Positions 1-8,310 of a stretch of DNA of 44,559 nt are shown here, piece after piece. Origin of the DNA: an uncultured Eubacteriales bacterium (lineage in GTDB: Bacteria > Bacillota > Clostridia > Lachnospirales > CAG-274); the NCBI GenBank assembly GCA_949738935.1, contig CATJCJ010000345.1, forward strand, positions 1 to 44,559, in the 5' to 3' direction. Both the position numbers and the translations under genes were made by a program. The notes beneath the pieces are model-generated. The model saw only the letters and a program-made list of their open reading frames with translations, was not told the origin of the DNA and made no database searches. The first letter of the stretch is position 1, and every line of letters starts with the position of its first letter.

Positions 1-3000
1 ATTATTTGAGTAGCGAACTCAATCTCTATATCAAGCTGTTTGTCTGAAAGTCTGTAATTATCAGGCGCTTTTACTTCTTTTACGATATATCTTCCAAGAG
101 GTATAGGGTTCGATACCGCTTTTCCATCATTTCCCGATACAAAACGGTCAACCAAGTTACCTGATTTGTAAGAGTAAACCTCAAAAATCGCTCCGGCAAG
201 TGGTGTTCTTGCTGGTAAGCCGTTTACCTGATTATCGTCAGCGGATAATTTTGTTAATTGTATCTGTCCCATTTCGGGAGTGTTAGTCCATATGATTTCA
301 GTAACCTTTCCAGCTTTAAAATCCACTGTTTTTGGAACTTCATCAAGATAATATCCGTCTGCCGCTCTTGTTTCACGTATTGTATAACGTCCCTCCGGCA
401 ATTCTGACGGTAAATCAACAATACCGTTGTTGTCAGTATAATACGTTCCGACTATTTTTTTGTTTTCGTCAAATACCATAAATTCCACACCCATAATAGG
501 CTTTTTTGTTATGGAGTCAACTTTTACTATACGAATACCGGCTTTTGGAATGTTTGTTAATTTTAAAGTCGCTTGCTTGCCGTCTGTCACCGTAACGCTG
601 TGAACATCTGTATCAAGAATATATCCGTCTAACGCCTGTGTTTCAATAACGTGATATTCTCCGGGCGCTAAATTGTTAATTCTTATTCTGCCGTTCTTGT
701 CGGTTACATAAGAGCCGGAAACATCACCATTAGCCGTTGTATTCTTGTTTGGACTGTTATTTTCGGTGTTAGGCTGATTTTGGTCAAGGATACTTGAAGT
801 TACTTTTTTGCCGTTTGCCTTTTTAATATCGAAAACAACGCCAGCAAGGGGTTTTCCCGTATTAGCGTCTGTTTTTACAATCAAAAGACCGGAACAAGGT
901 TTATTGAGAACTTCAAGTACAGTAGCTTTTCCAGATTTCACTTCTACTGTTTTTGGCTCGCTGTCAAGAAAATAATTGTCCGCCGCTTTTGTTTCTGTCA
1001 CATAATAAACACCATCTTCAAGATTAGGAAGATAAATCTGTCCGTTTCGGTCGGTGGTAAAGGTATAACCGTTTTTATCGTTTACAACTTTTTCACCATT
1101 TATTTTGGAGATACTAAACTAAACTCCAGCGATAGGTTCTTTTGTTACCGAATTTAATTTGAGTATTTTAAGTCCGGCTAATGGCTTATTAGAGAAAGTT
1201 ACCACTGTTGGAGTATCAGTTTTAACCTGTACGGTTTTAGGCGTTTCGTCTAAAATATAATTTTCCGGCGCTTTAACTTCCTTAACGATATAATAATCAG
1301 GCGCAAGGTTAGGGATATTGATAAATCCCTGTGCGTCTGTCACAAAATCCGTACCGTTTTCATTTGTATAGATTTTTTCGCCGTTTTGTTTCTCAATAGT
1401 AAACTTCGCTCCGGCAAGAGGGTTGCCTGTTATCTCGTCAATATTTTTGATTTGAAGTCCGGCAAGTTTTTTATTCTCAAAAACAAGTTTTAAGAACTGA
1501 TTACCTTTCATTTCAACGTCTTATGGAGTTTCGTCAATCATATACCCGTCGGGAGCTTTTGTTTCAGCAATTTTATACCAGCCGTTCTCTAAACCGTCAA
1601 TAATTATAACACCGTTTTTGTCGGTTACATATTCTCCGACAATATCTCCCGATTTTTTATAAACGGTAAATTTAGCGCCAGCAAGAGGTTCTCCTGTTTT
1701 AGCGTCTGTTTTTATAATCTGAAAACCGCTTTTATATTTGTTTTTAAATGTTACAATAGTTGGCGTATCTGTTTTAACCTCAACGGTTTTAGGCGTATTA
1801 TCAAGCAAATAACCATTAGGCGCTTTTATCTCTGTTACAACATAGTGGTCTGGCTGCAAGTTTGGAATATTCGCAAAACCTGATTTATCTGTAATATAAG
1901 TGTCACCAATTTTTTCACCGTTCTGTTTTGTAACTGTAAATTCCGCTCCGGCTAAAGCCTTGCCTGTTGAATCATCAATTTTCTTAATTTGTATTCCAGT
2001 CAATTTTTTATTTGTGAATGTTGTGAGAGTAGGAACATCTATTTTAACCTCAATGGTCTTAGGTGTTTCATCAAGAAGATAACCGTCCGGCGCTTTTGTT
2101 TCTCTTACAACATACCAATCAGGTGAAAGAGTTGAAATATTTATCAAACCGTCTTTATCTGTTGAATATTCGCCTACAATCTGTCCGTTTTGTTTTTCAA
2201 CCTTGAATTTAGCGCCCGCAAGAGGTTCGCCTGTTTTGTCATTTACTTTTTTGATAATAAGGCTTGTTAATTTTTCATTTGGAAATTCAAGTGTTACTGT
2301 TTTTGTATGAGTAACCTCAAAATCCTTTGATGTTTCAATAAGTTTATAACCGTTAGGCGCTTTTATCTCAACCGCTGAATACCACCCTGTGGGCAAATTA
2401 TCAATCTGAATCAAGCCATTATCATTAGTTTTGTATTCTCCGACTACATCACCAGATTTTTTTGTTACCTTGAATATCGCTCCCGCAAGAGGTTCCTTTG
2501 TGTTTGTGTCATATTTTTTAATGACAACGCTTGACATAGGGTTATTTTCAAAAGTAACTTTTACAAACTGCTTATTCGTGATTTCAACATCTTTTGGAGT
2601 TTCATCAAGCAAATAACCGTCCGGCGCTTTTGTTTCAACAATTTTTATCCAGCCGGGGTCAAGATTGTCAATAATAATCACACCGTCTTTGTCTGTTTCA
2701 TATTTGCCGATTTCCTCGCAGGATTTTTTATAAACAGCAAATTCAGCGTGTTTTAAAGGTTGTTTTGTATTGCTGTCAATTTTTATAATCTGCAAGCTGC
2801 TTTTCTTGTTATTAAAAAATTCAAGGGTATGAGTTTTACCATATTCAACATCAATAGTTTCAGATTCATTTTCAAGAATATAGCCTTTAGGAGCTTTAGT
2901 TTCTTTTACTATATAGCTGCCTTTTGGCAAATTGGGTATTGTAATCAAACCTGTTTCATTAGTAGTGAAAATACCTTTATTTGCTCCAACAACATCACCG

Positions 3001-3640
3001 TTTGATGTCGTAACCTTAAATTCAGCGTTTGCAAGTGGCTCTTTTGTTACTCCATCAAGTTTTTTAATTACAAGGGTTCCATAATGGTAATTATCAAAAG
3101 TTATTTTATTTGCTTTGCCGTCCGGCTTAACCTCAATAGTTTTAGGTGTATCGTTCAAAGCATAGTTTTCTGGTGCTTGAATTTCTGTAATAACATAATT
3201 TCCGGGTATAATATTGTTAATCAAAATTTCACCTTTGCTGTTTGTTACATATTCACCGTTAGAGTTGCCAACAACTTTACCATTATTATCAGTTACCTTA
3301 AATTTAGCGTTTGCTAAAGGTTCCTTTGTTACTCCATCAACCTTTGTAATGAGGATAGCACCATAAGGGTAATTGTCAAAAGATAGTTTATGAGTTTTTC
3401 CGTCCGGCTTAACCTCAACAGTTTTAGGTGTATCGTTTAAAGCGTAGTTTCCGGTGCTTGAATTTCTGTAATAACATAATTTCCGGGTACGATATTGTTA
3501 ATCAAAATTTCGCCCTTGCTGTTTGTTGTATATTCACCGTTAGAGTTGCCGATGACTTTACCATTATTATCAGTAACCTTGAATTTAGCGTTTGCTAAAG
3601 GTTCTTTTGTTACACCATCAACCTACTGAATCCCTGCACG
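1..3640 (-). pseudogene. Decayed giant Cna_B/SpaA-repeat surface protein, runs off the left edge
   Basis: At least a dozen tandem prealbumin-like Cna_B repeats of about 90 residues can be read, each with a lead motif like TKEPLAGAKF and an E-box like ETKAPDGYLLDETP. Such proteins form adhesin stalks stabilised by isopeptide bonds (family knowledge). The reading frame is broken. An in-frame TAA at 1521-1523 replaces a Lys codon after DETP, an in-frame TAG lies at 1119-1121, and a one-base loss in the A-run of an APENY codon block near 3453 causes a frameshift. A TAG near 3625 separates the repeats from a short degenerate start near 3660. Between breaks the frame is open, and from 1118 to the left edge it appears open. 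No promoter or ribosome site is convincing. Read as a pseudogene or silent repeat store; sequencing error could explain one break but hardly four. Confidence 0.8.
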
Positions 3641-3771
3641 AACCTTTAAACGAGGCATTTTACACTCGTTTCAAAAATTATAAAGTTATCACCCAAACAC
3701 CGGAAACGATTGTTTTCATTATTCCTTCGGGAATCGTATTGACCGGAGAGCTTTAAAGTACTCCTGGGTGT

Positions 3772-3836
3772 CCATATTCGAGTTTTAAAGCAAAGGTCTG
3801 TAATTTATAAACCTAACACTTTAAAACTCCGTATGG
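3772..3836. repeat. Imperfect inverted repeat at the left boundary of the cargo region
   Basis: The arms at 3772-3790 and 3819-3836 share CCATA and GAGTTTTAAAG with their complements and flank a 28-nt AT-rich spacer. It lies in the 240-bp gene-free stretch (3641-3881) between the Cna_B remnant and the first cargo gene. No T-run follows on either strand, so it is not a typical terminator. It could be a recombination or attachment site, or a degenerate element end. Nothing else is recognisable in this stretch. Confidence 0.45.
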
Positions 3837-3881
3837 GCTTATCCTTTTAATAAAGCATAATTGTAATACAGATTTTCAGTC

Positions 3882-4151
3882 CTACCAATTTAAGCGTTGG
3901 CCACACATTATACAGTACGACGGATTCAAACTCGGACCGTAACAGTTATATATCAAACTACCGCACATAGGACAAGTTATTCCCATATCCCCAAATCCTA
4001 TATCTTTATGTAATGGCTTTTTTGGTATTTGCTTTTCAAGTGCCTGACTCAATTCTCTTTGAAGCTCATTAATTTCGTTCAAATCAAGTTTTAAATTTCT
4101 CCAGCCGTATGAAAAAGCGGACTCTATTTTAATTGCGTGGTCTCCTGTCAT
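3882..4151 (-). CDS. Small zinc-ribbon protein
   Basis: 89 aa. The N-terminal half is helical and charged (about residues 18-45). The C-terminal half carries two CxxC knuckles, CPMCGS and CIMCGQ, about 20 residues apart, which is a classic zinc ribbon. Such proteins are common in phage and plasmid accessory regions; no specific role can be assigned. It starts directly after the stop of the upstream gene (4152), so it is probably translationally coupled and last in its operon. Confidence 0.75.
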   Translation of the reverse strand: MTGDHAIKIESAFSYGWRNLKLDLNEINELQRELSQALEKQIPKKPLHKDIGFGDMGITCPMCGSLIYNCYGPSLNPSYCIMCGQRLNW

Positions 4152-4472
4152 TTATCTAACGCCTTTTCCTGTTTTAAATTCAATGCCAACCTCTTCCTTT
4201 AATGTTTCCTTAAGGTCGTCAAATGTAATATAGCCCTTGTCAAAGCTTTCGTATAAATCAAGTATGTAATCGGAAAAGGCTTCAAGCCTCTTTTTACCAA
4301 AGCCATACTTGTCCCGCAATACCATAAGAGGTATCGTTATCATCATAACGAAAGCCGTATCAGCCGCTTGATTAACAGCATTTTCCTTTATTTTAGAAAT
4401 ATCGGAGACTTTTATGTTAAGTACAGGTTCCTTATTTTTTATCCCTCTCCGGCGTCGCTCCGCTCTGTTCAT
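4152..4472 (-). CDS. Conserved phage protein with RRRRG N-terminus
   Basis: 106 aa beginning MNRAERRRRG, a start typical of a hypothetical family common in Firmicute prophages and conjugative elements. The ATG at 4472 is preferred because AAGGAGGTGG lies four bases upstream; a longer reading frame would place this site inside the gene. The basic N-terminus is followed by a hydrophobic patch (AFVMMITIPLMV, about residues 37-48) and an acidic helical C-terminus. Function is unknown. It sits between the DUF5049-like gene and the zinc-ribbon gene in one operon. Confidence 0.7.
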   Translation of the reverse strand: MNRAERRRRGIKNKEPVLNIKVSDISKIKENAVNQAADTAFVMMITIPLMVLRDKYGFGKKRLEAFSDYILDLYESFDKGYITFDDLKETLKEEVGIEFKTGKGVR

Positions 4473-4519
4473 AGAACCACCTCCTTTCAAAACAAGCTTT
4501 GATACAAAGTCCTTATATT

Positions 4520-4705
4520 TTAATCTCTGCCTGTCATAATAAAGTGAAGATAGTCGGAAGGATGTTCCTCAATATAAATCACAAGTTCAAAAAAGTCATT
4601 TTTATCCGCAAAATATTGTACGGCTTTAGTATCAAGCATATTAGCCTTGCCAGAATCTCTTATAGCTGTAATTTGTTCTTTTATTTTATCAGTCATTTCT
4701 TTCAC
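4520..4705 (-). CDS. DUF5049-like small protein
   Basis: 61 aa. The N-terminal segment KIKEQITAIRDSGKANMLD followed by an aromatic and acidic C-terminus (ELVIYIEEHPSDYLHFI) matches the DUF5049 family of phage and mobile-element proteins, whose function is unknown. AAGAGGTGAAAGAAATG gives a ribosome site. The gene starts only 15 bases from the -35 box of the plus-strand small RNA at 4755-4858, so an mRNA from the cassette promoter at 5043-5128 would be antisense to that RNA just before reaching this gene. Confidence 0.75.
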   Translation of the reverse strand: MKEMTDKIKEQITAIRDSGKANMLDTKAVQYFADKNDFFELVIYIEEHPSDYLHFIMTGRD

Positions 4706-4754
4706 CTCTTAAAAATATCTTTACATTTTCAGCTTTCTGAGTTATAATGAAAAT

Positions 4755-4858
4755 ATACAACCAAGAGATGCGGTAAGACTCGCATTCTCAAGGTCGGATA
4801 TTTTCTTTAAGATAGTTGCCAGATTGTCACGTCGTAGTCAACTATCTTATTTTTTATT
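4755..4858 (+). ncRNA. Cassette small RNA 1 (opposite strand to the operon)
   Basis: A promoter TTTACA (4720-4725), 17-bp spacer, TATAAT (4743-4748) predicts a start near 4755. The RNA would have a 5' hairpin with stem GATGCG/CGCATTC around the conserved loop GGTAAGAC (about 4766-4790). It ends in a terminator with arms AAGATAGTTG (4809-4818) and CAACTATCTT (4839-4848) plus a T-rich tail. Four paralogues share the promoter geometry and loop but differ in stem sequence; here even the terminator stem differs compensatingly (GTTG/CAAC instead of GCCG/CGGC). Its 3' end overlaps the stop of the small-protein gene at 4854-5006. Expression is predicted, not seen. Confidence 0.72.
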
Positions 4859-5006
4859 TGCTGGTCGCTAAGGCTTCAAGCTCTTTGATAAAATCTTCAA
4901 AAGATTTACCGGCTTTTTGAGCTTCAAGAGCTTTTATGTAAATCTCTTTTTTCAAATCAGCTTTAGCGTACTCAACAGCAATTTCTGTCGGCGTCATATT
5001 CTTCAT
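4854..5006 (-). CDS. Cassette small protein 1 (operon-head paralogue family)
   Basis: 50 aa beginning MKNMTPTEIAVEYAKADLKK, with the family core EIYIKALEAQKAGKSF and an acidic C-terminus. The ATG at 5006 follows GGTGAGGTT, the ribosome site seen in all five paralogues; longer frames upstream run through the leader and promoter. It is soluble, predicted to be two helices, and has no recognised domain. It is the first gene after promoter element 5043-5128. Its 5' leader starts near GTAAGAC and folds a hairpin CAAACG/CGTTTG. The four relatives lie at 7323, 7754, 11687 and 13071. Role unknown; possibilities are a leader peptide-like regulator or an RNA- or protein-binding partner of the adjacent small RNA. 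Confidence 0.82.
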   Translation of the reverse strand: MKNMTPTEIAVEYAKADLKKEIYIKALEAQKAGKSFEDFIKELEALATSK

Positions 5007-5042
5007 AACCTCACCTTCTTTCGTAACAAACGTTATCCGTTT

Positions 5043-5128
5043 GTGTCTTACATTTATTATTATACCGTGTTTTTCGGCTTTTGTATGCCGACATACTGCA
5101 CAGAGTTTAAGCGATTTCGCTATGCGAT
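5043..5128 (-). promoter_or_regulatory. Dispersed promoter element, copy at 5.1 kb
   Basis: On the minus strand: palindromic block with inner hairpin AGCGAAATCGCT, then GTCGGCATACAAAAGCCGA, then TATAATAATAAATGTAAGAC. The TATAAT is a perfect -10 box; the -35 position falls inside the GCATAC palindrome, suggesting activator or repressor control. The predicted transcript begins close to GTAAGAC and leads into the small protein at 4854-5006. Confidence 0.75.
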
Positions 5129-5145
5129 TTTTACGATTAAGAATA

Positions 5146-5742
5146 TTAGTTATCCATACTTTCAGAATTCTTTGGGTTTTCATACTCTGTCATTATTTCC
5201 GCTAACTTGCATTGACAGATAATCTCTCCAGCCCAAAGTTTTATGGTTTTATAGTTCTTTGTTGTCGAATACCTTTGTATAGCCTTCGCCAAAGAGTTAA
5301 TTCTTTTCCCTGATGAAATGTAATAAGGTTTCACACCGACCGGCGGTTTTTCTTGCTTCATTACTTCTTTGGGTTCTATGTTTCTTTCAGGAAGTTCAGC
5401 TATATTCGCCGCTAAGTGGGAGGCTGAATACCAATCTCTATTGTTAGCAGCTCGACACCATTGCTCAAGAAATCCCATTCTGTCACTAGGGTCGTCTTTG
5501 TTATTACACATACGACGGTTAATTCTACTTTTCCAATCAATAGGGCAGTTATCACAATGCCCCAGATGAAGCGGTTTAGCGTATTCACAGCAAAAATTAC
5601 CTTCACTGATTATTTTATTAGGATAAAATTCTTCCAAATAATCTCCCGGTCTTAAAACTTTTTGTCTTCTGCGTGTTTCAACAGCTACCCAGCGCCACAT
5701 TTTACGATGTTCCTCAATAGCCTGTTCTCTTGTTAAGTCCAT
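5146..5742 (-). CDS. Cysteine-rich hypothetical protein
   Basis: 198 aa. The N-terminal two thirds contain several Cys residues (CCEYAKPLHLGHCDNCPIDW, and MCNN and WCRAANN further on) that could bind a metal. The N-terminus is helical with a W-rich stretch (MWRWVAVETRRR). The C-terminal 60 residues are basic. Homologues of this general form occur in Firmicute phage and plasmid accessory regions with no assigned role. It directly follows the YopX-like gene with no gap and is the last gene before the next promoter element. Confidence 0.6.
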   Translation of the reverse strand: MDLTREQAIEEHRKMWRWVAVETRRRQKVLRPGDYLEEFYPNKIISEGNFCCEYAKPLHLGHCDNCPIDWKSRINRRMCNNKDDPSDRMGFLEQWCRAANNRDWYSASHLAANIAELPERNIEPKEVMKQEKPPVGVKPYYISSGKRINSLAKAIQRYSTTKNYKTIKLWAGEIICQCKLAEIMTEYENPKNSESMDN

Positions 5743-6129
5743 TTAAAATTCCTCCAATAATTCAGGATTATCGTAAATATTGCCAACAATTTCCGCAAAT
5801 TCGCTTTCAGTCATAGCCGCTGTCGCTGACATATCCCAAAACGCAGCCACTATTATTATATCGTGTTCCCAATATCCGAAGGCGTATTCGCCTCCCCAGC
5901 AACGCAACACATCACTTTCAAAAATCTTTGTTCCGTTTTTGTCTTTCAATCCTGTATATTGCCCGACTGTTTCAGGATTAACCTCAATACCGTGCCAATG
6001 AGAATTAATTGTACTGACAGGATATATAGACGGCTTACAAGGAAATCTTGAAAACGGGGTCGGGCAATAATAGCCCTCGACCCACTCGCTGTTATCGGTG
6101 CGTTTACCTCTGAATAATATTTCTCTCAT
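5743..6129 (-). CDS. YopX-family protein
   Basis: 128 aa. The start MREILFRGKRTDNSEWVEG and the middle motif TVGQYTGLKDKNGTKIFESD are diagnostic of the YopX family, named after a Bacillus subtilis SPbeta gene and widespread in Gram-positive phages; the fold is beta-rich and the function unknown. The ATG at 6129 has GTGAGG upstream, overlapping the stop of the 57-aa membrane protein gene at 6141. A longer frame to 6276 would overlap that gene and is rejected. Confidence 0.85.
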   Translation of the reverse strand: MREILFRGKRTDNSEWVEGYYCPTPFSRFPCKPSIYPVSTINSHWHGIEVNPETVGQYTGLKDKNGTKIFESDVLRCWGGEYAFGYWEHDIIIVAAFWDMSATAAMTESEFAEIVGNIYDNPELLEEF

Positions 6130-6140
6130 TCTTTTATACC

Positions 6141-6314
6141 TCACTTTAAGTAATTTAAAAAGAGTATCGCAATAATTAATTTTAAATATTCTATGGGGCC
6201 TGTTTCTCGCTTCACAATAAAATACAAATTTATTGAAAACAAAACAATATTTCCGAGCGAACGGAATACTTCCCAAATTAAACCCCAGTTCCCATTAATT
6301 AATTCCCAAATCAT
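6141..6314 (-). CDS. 57-aa membrane protein
   Basis: 57 aa beginning MIWELINGNWGLIWEVFRSL. It has two hydrophobic stretches, about residues 20-34 (LGNIVLFSINLYFIV) and 43-54 (YLKLIIAILFLN), joined by a charged loop KRETG. GGAGCG precedes the ATG at 6314. The stop codon overlaps the ribosome site of the YopX gene, so the two are coupled. It follows the SPFH-type gene, which is also membrane-anchored. Function unknown. Confidence 0.7.
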   Translation of the reverse strand: MIWELINGNWGLIWEVFRSLGNIVLFSINLYFIVKRETGPIEYLKLIIAILFLNYLK

Positions 6315-6369
6315 AATGTTTCGCTCCTGACAAGAATCGTTTTAATTTTAATCAGAATTTTTACAGGTA

Positions 6370-7146
6370 TTATTCTATTTTAGGACTAATCAACATATTA
6401 TCTCCGCTCTGAACCGAAGGGAGCTTTCCGTCCCATTTTTCAATCCAAGCCATTTTGATGTTCTCGTCCGTAATTTCCTGATTTTTAAGTTTGTATGCCT
6501 CCGCCTCCGCTTTAGCTTCTTCAACTTTCTGCTGTGCTTCAATTTTAACACGTTCAAGGTCTTGCTCGGCTTTAAGAGCTTGCTGCTGTGCCGTCTGCTT
6601 TGCTTCTATGGCAGCGTTAAATTCGGAGCTGAAATTCAGATTCAGAATATTAACCTTTTCCACAGACAATCCATAAGGCGAAACGCTTTCATTAACCGCG
6701 GCGTTTATTTTACCGCTTACTTCCTGCCTTTTCGTAATAAGCTCCTCGGCGGTATACTGTGAAATAACGGACTTAACACATTCCTGAACAGCCGGACGAA
6801 GTATAATGTTTTCCACATCTTCACCGATGGTTTTATATGTATCTGCCGACATATCCGGCAATAACCTGTAATTAATCGAAACTGTCGTGTGAATAGTCTG
6901 CAAATCCTTTGAAGCGCTTTCCCCGTCAACGTCCGTTCTTATCACCTGATTATTGATTTTTACAACAGAGGTAATAAACGGAAACGCAAAATGTACGCCC
7001 GCATTTAACGTATTTTCCTGTACCGCTCCAAACTTAACTACAACGCCCGTATACCCGCTTGGTACCGTTCTTGCGCTTAAAGTTATGCCTGCAACCGCCA
7101 GAAACGCGGTACTTCCCGCAATAATTATTTTTATTTTCTTTTTCAT
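6370..7146 (-). CDS. SPFH/band-7 (prohibitin-like) membrane protein
   Basis: 258 aa. One N-terminal membrane anchor (KIIIAGSTAFLAVAGITLSA, residues 6-25), then the SPFH domain from about residue 28 (VPSGYTGVVVKFGAV) to about 190. A long coiled coil rich in Ala, Glu and Gln follows (about 180-230, AIEAKQTAQQQALKAEQDLE). This matches the prohibitin group, which assembles ring scaffolds at membranes, often with FtsH-type proteases. The length is normal and no defect is seen. GGAAGGAG precedes the ATG. It is the first cargo gene behind the tandem cassettes at 7.3-8.0 kb. In phage cargo it might alter host membrane quality control; that is inference. Confidence 0.9.
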   Translation of the reverse strand: MKKKIKIIIAGSTAFLAVAGITLSARTVPSGYTGVVVKFGAVQENTLNAGVHFAFPFITSVVKINNQVIRTDVDGESASKDLQTIHTTVSINYRLLPDMSADTYKTIGEDVENIILRPAVQECVKSVISQYTAEELITKRQEVSGKINAAVNESVSPYGLSVEKVNILNLNFSSEFNAAIEAKQTAQQQALKAEQDLERVKIEAQQKVEEAKAEAEAYKLKNQEITDENIKMAWIEKWDGKLPSVQSGDNMLISPKIE

Positions 7147-7221
7147 TATGATTTCTCCTTCCCAATAATTTTTAATATAAAAGTTCTTTACTTTTTCTTA
7201 ATTACAGATTATAATATTATT

Positions 7222-7328
7222 AAACTCGCCCGCACCAGACAGAGCAGTAAGACTTGCTTCTGTCTGGCTGGGTTTGTTCTAAGATAGCCGGTTGTCTTTC
7301 AAATAACTACGGCTATCTTATTTTATTT
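7222..7328 (+). ncRNA. Cassette small RNA 2
   Basis: Promoter TTTACT (7187-7192), 17-bp spacer, TATAAT (7210-7215); predicted start near 7222. The 5' hairpin pairs CCAGACAGAGCA with TTGCTTCTGTCTGG around GTAAGAC. The terminator pairs AAGATAGCCG (7281-7290) with CGGCTATCTT (7310-7319), then a T-rich tail. The promoter -35 box lies about 40 bp upstream of the SPFH start on the other strand, so the RNA is antisense to the gap between the small protein and that gene. Confidence 0.75.
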
Positions 7329-7472
7329 GTTAAGTCTTGCTTCAAGCTCTTTGACAAAATCTTTTAAAGATTTGCCGGCTTTTTCAGCTTCAAGAGCCAT
7401 TATATAAATCTCGCGAATCGTTGATTCTTCTGTAACGGCTCTAAGCACTTCAGCGGATGTCATACCTTTCAT
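7323..7472 (-). CDS. Cassette small protein 2
   Basis: 49 aa, MKGMTSAEVLRAVTEEST start, family core IREIYIMALEAEKAGKSL, then KDFVKELEARLNK. Same GGTGAGG ribosome site as its paralogues, with the ATG at 7472. Closest relative is the neighbour at 7754-7903; the two cassettes form a tandem duplication of about 430 bp. The leader hairpin is CGAGAAC/GTTCTCG. Unknown function; the protein is predicted helical and soluble. Confidence 0.82.
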   Translation of the reverse strand: MKGMTSAEVLRAVTEESTIREIYIMALEAEKAGKSLKDFVKELEARLNK

Positions 7473-7511
7473 AACCTCACCTTCTTTCATTAACGAGAAC
7501 TTGTGTTCTCG

Positions 7512-7596
7512 TGTCTTACATATATTATTATGCCGTGTTTCTCGGCTTTTGTATGCCGACATACCGCACAGAGTTTCAGCGATTTCGCTATGCGGT
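7512..7596 (-). promoter_or_regulatory. Dispersed promoter element, copy at 7.55 kb
   Basis: Same layout as the other copies: outer stem CCGCA/TGCGG, inner AGCGAAATCGCT, then TCGGC-N8-GCCGA and a CATAATAATATATGTAAGACAC end. It is oriented into the small protein at 7323-7472. The plus strand of the palindrome ends in a T-run (7594-7602), so it could also terminate plus-strand transcription. Confidence 0.75.
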
Positions 7597-7653
7597 TTTT
7601 TTTTCATTAAAAAAGCTCTTTACTTTTTCTTAATTACAGATTATAATGTTATT

Positions 7654-7759
7654 AAACTAACCCGAGCCGGTCAAAGCAGTAAGACTTGCTTTTGACCGGT
7701 CAGGCTTGTTCTAAGATAGCCGATTGTTGTCAAAGAGTCTCGGCTATCTTATTTTATTT
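7654..7759 (+). ncRNA. Cassette small RNA 3
   Basis: Promoter TTTACT (7619-7624), 17-bp spacer, TATAAT (7642-7647). The 5' hairpin pairs AGCCGGTCAAAGCA with TTGCTTTTGACCGGTC around GTAAGAC, so compared with small RNA 2 the stem is changed on both sides while the loop is kept. The terminator is AAGATAGCCG/CGGCTATCTT followed by ATTTTATTT. In this cassette no cargo gene lies between the RNA and the next promoter element; it directly abuts cassette 2. Confidence 0.75.
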
Positions 7760-7903
7760 GTCGAGTTTTACTCTGAGCTCTTTGACAAAATCTTCTAAAG
7801 ATTTGCCGGTTTTTTCAGCTTCAAGAGCCATTATATAAATCTCGGCTATCGTCTTTTCGCGAGTAATCTTTTCAATTACTTCAGCGGATGTCATACCTTT
7901 CAT
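7754..7903 (-). CDS. Cassette small protein 3
   Basis: 49 aa: start MKGMTSAEVIEKITREKT, core IAEIYIMALEAEKTGKSL, end FVKELRVKLDK. The start at 7903 has the family ribosome site GGTGAGGTT. It overlaps the 3' end of the plus-strand small RNA by a few bases. The leader hairpin is CAAGAAC/GTTCTTG. Close paralogue of the 7323-7472 gene, from a tandem duplication. Confidence 0.82.
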   Translation of the reverse strand: MKGMTSAEVIEKITREKTIAEIYIMALEAEKTGKSLEDFVKELRVKLDK

Positions 7904-7941
7904 AACCTCACCTTCTTTCATTAACAAGAACCTATGTTCTT

Positions 7942-8026
7942 GTGTCTTACATATATTATTATATCAGAATTTTCGGCTTTTGTATGCCGACATACCGCAC
8001 AGAGTTTCAGCGATTTCGCTATGCGG
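7942..8026 (-). promoter_or_regulatory. Dispersed promoter element, copy at 8.0 kb
   Basis: Full-length copy (CCGCA/TGCGG stem, AGCGAAATCGCT, GTCGGCATACAAAAGCCGA) ending in GATATAATAATATATGTAAG. The -10 box is a perfect TATAAT. Oriented into the small protein at 7754-7903. The leader's ATGTAAGACACAAGAA is a perfect complement of a loop segment in the small RNA at 12874-13077. Confidence 0.75.
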
Positions 8027-8046
8027 TTTTACAGTTATAAAATTAA

Positions 8047-8310
8047 TCACTCTTTTCTTAATTCGTTCCAAACGTGAATGCCTAACTCGTCTCTTGCCTT
8101 TGGATTCTCTTTAATAAACATAGCAAAAATAAACGTCATAAATTCAGATTTTATACGCTCCCATTCTTTTATCGTCATATTGGGATTCTTATCCAGCATA
8201 TCTTTACGCATTTGTTTGACAAATTCTTGTCCTAAAGGCGTATTAAGCGCAATTCTTATCGCTTCTGATACTTTTTCAACAAAATCGTTAAAATTATTTC
8301 CTACCCGCAT
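8047..8310 (-). CDS. Hypothetical helical protein
   Basis: 87 aa, predicted mostly helical, with alternating charged and hydrophobic stretches (MTIKEWERIKSEFMTFIFAM in the middle). No family is recognised. It overlaps the 3' end of the cyclotransferase gene by 17 bases, so it is probably coupled to it and last in the amidoligase operon. Confidence 0.6.
   Translation of the reverse strand: MRVGNNFNDFVEKVSEAIRIALNTPLGQEFVKQMRKDMLDKNPNMTIKEWERIKSEFMTFIFAMFIKENPKARDELGIHVWNELRKE

Noticed and set aside
1119-1523. Recoded stop codons in the Cna_B gene
   Set aside because: TAA, TAG and TGA all end other genes in the window, and the gene also has a frameshift, so alternative decoding is not supported.
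4854-5183. A 109-aa version of cassette small protein 1
   Set aside because: The extension would translate the promoter element and leader. The paralogues all start at the MK after GGTGAGGTT, and the upstream part is shared as DNA repeat, not as protein.
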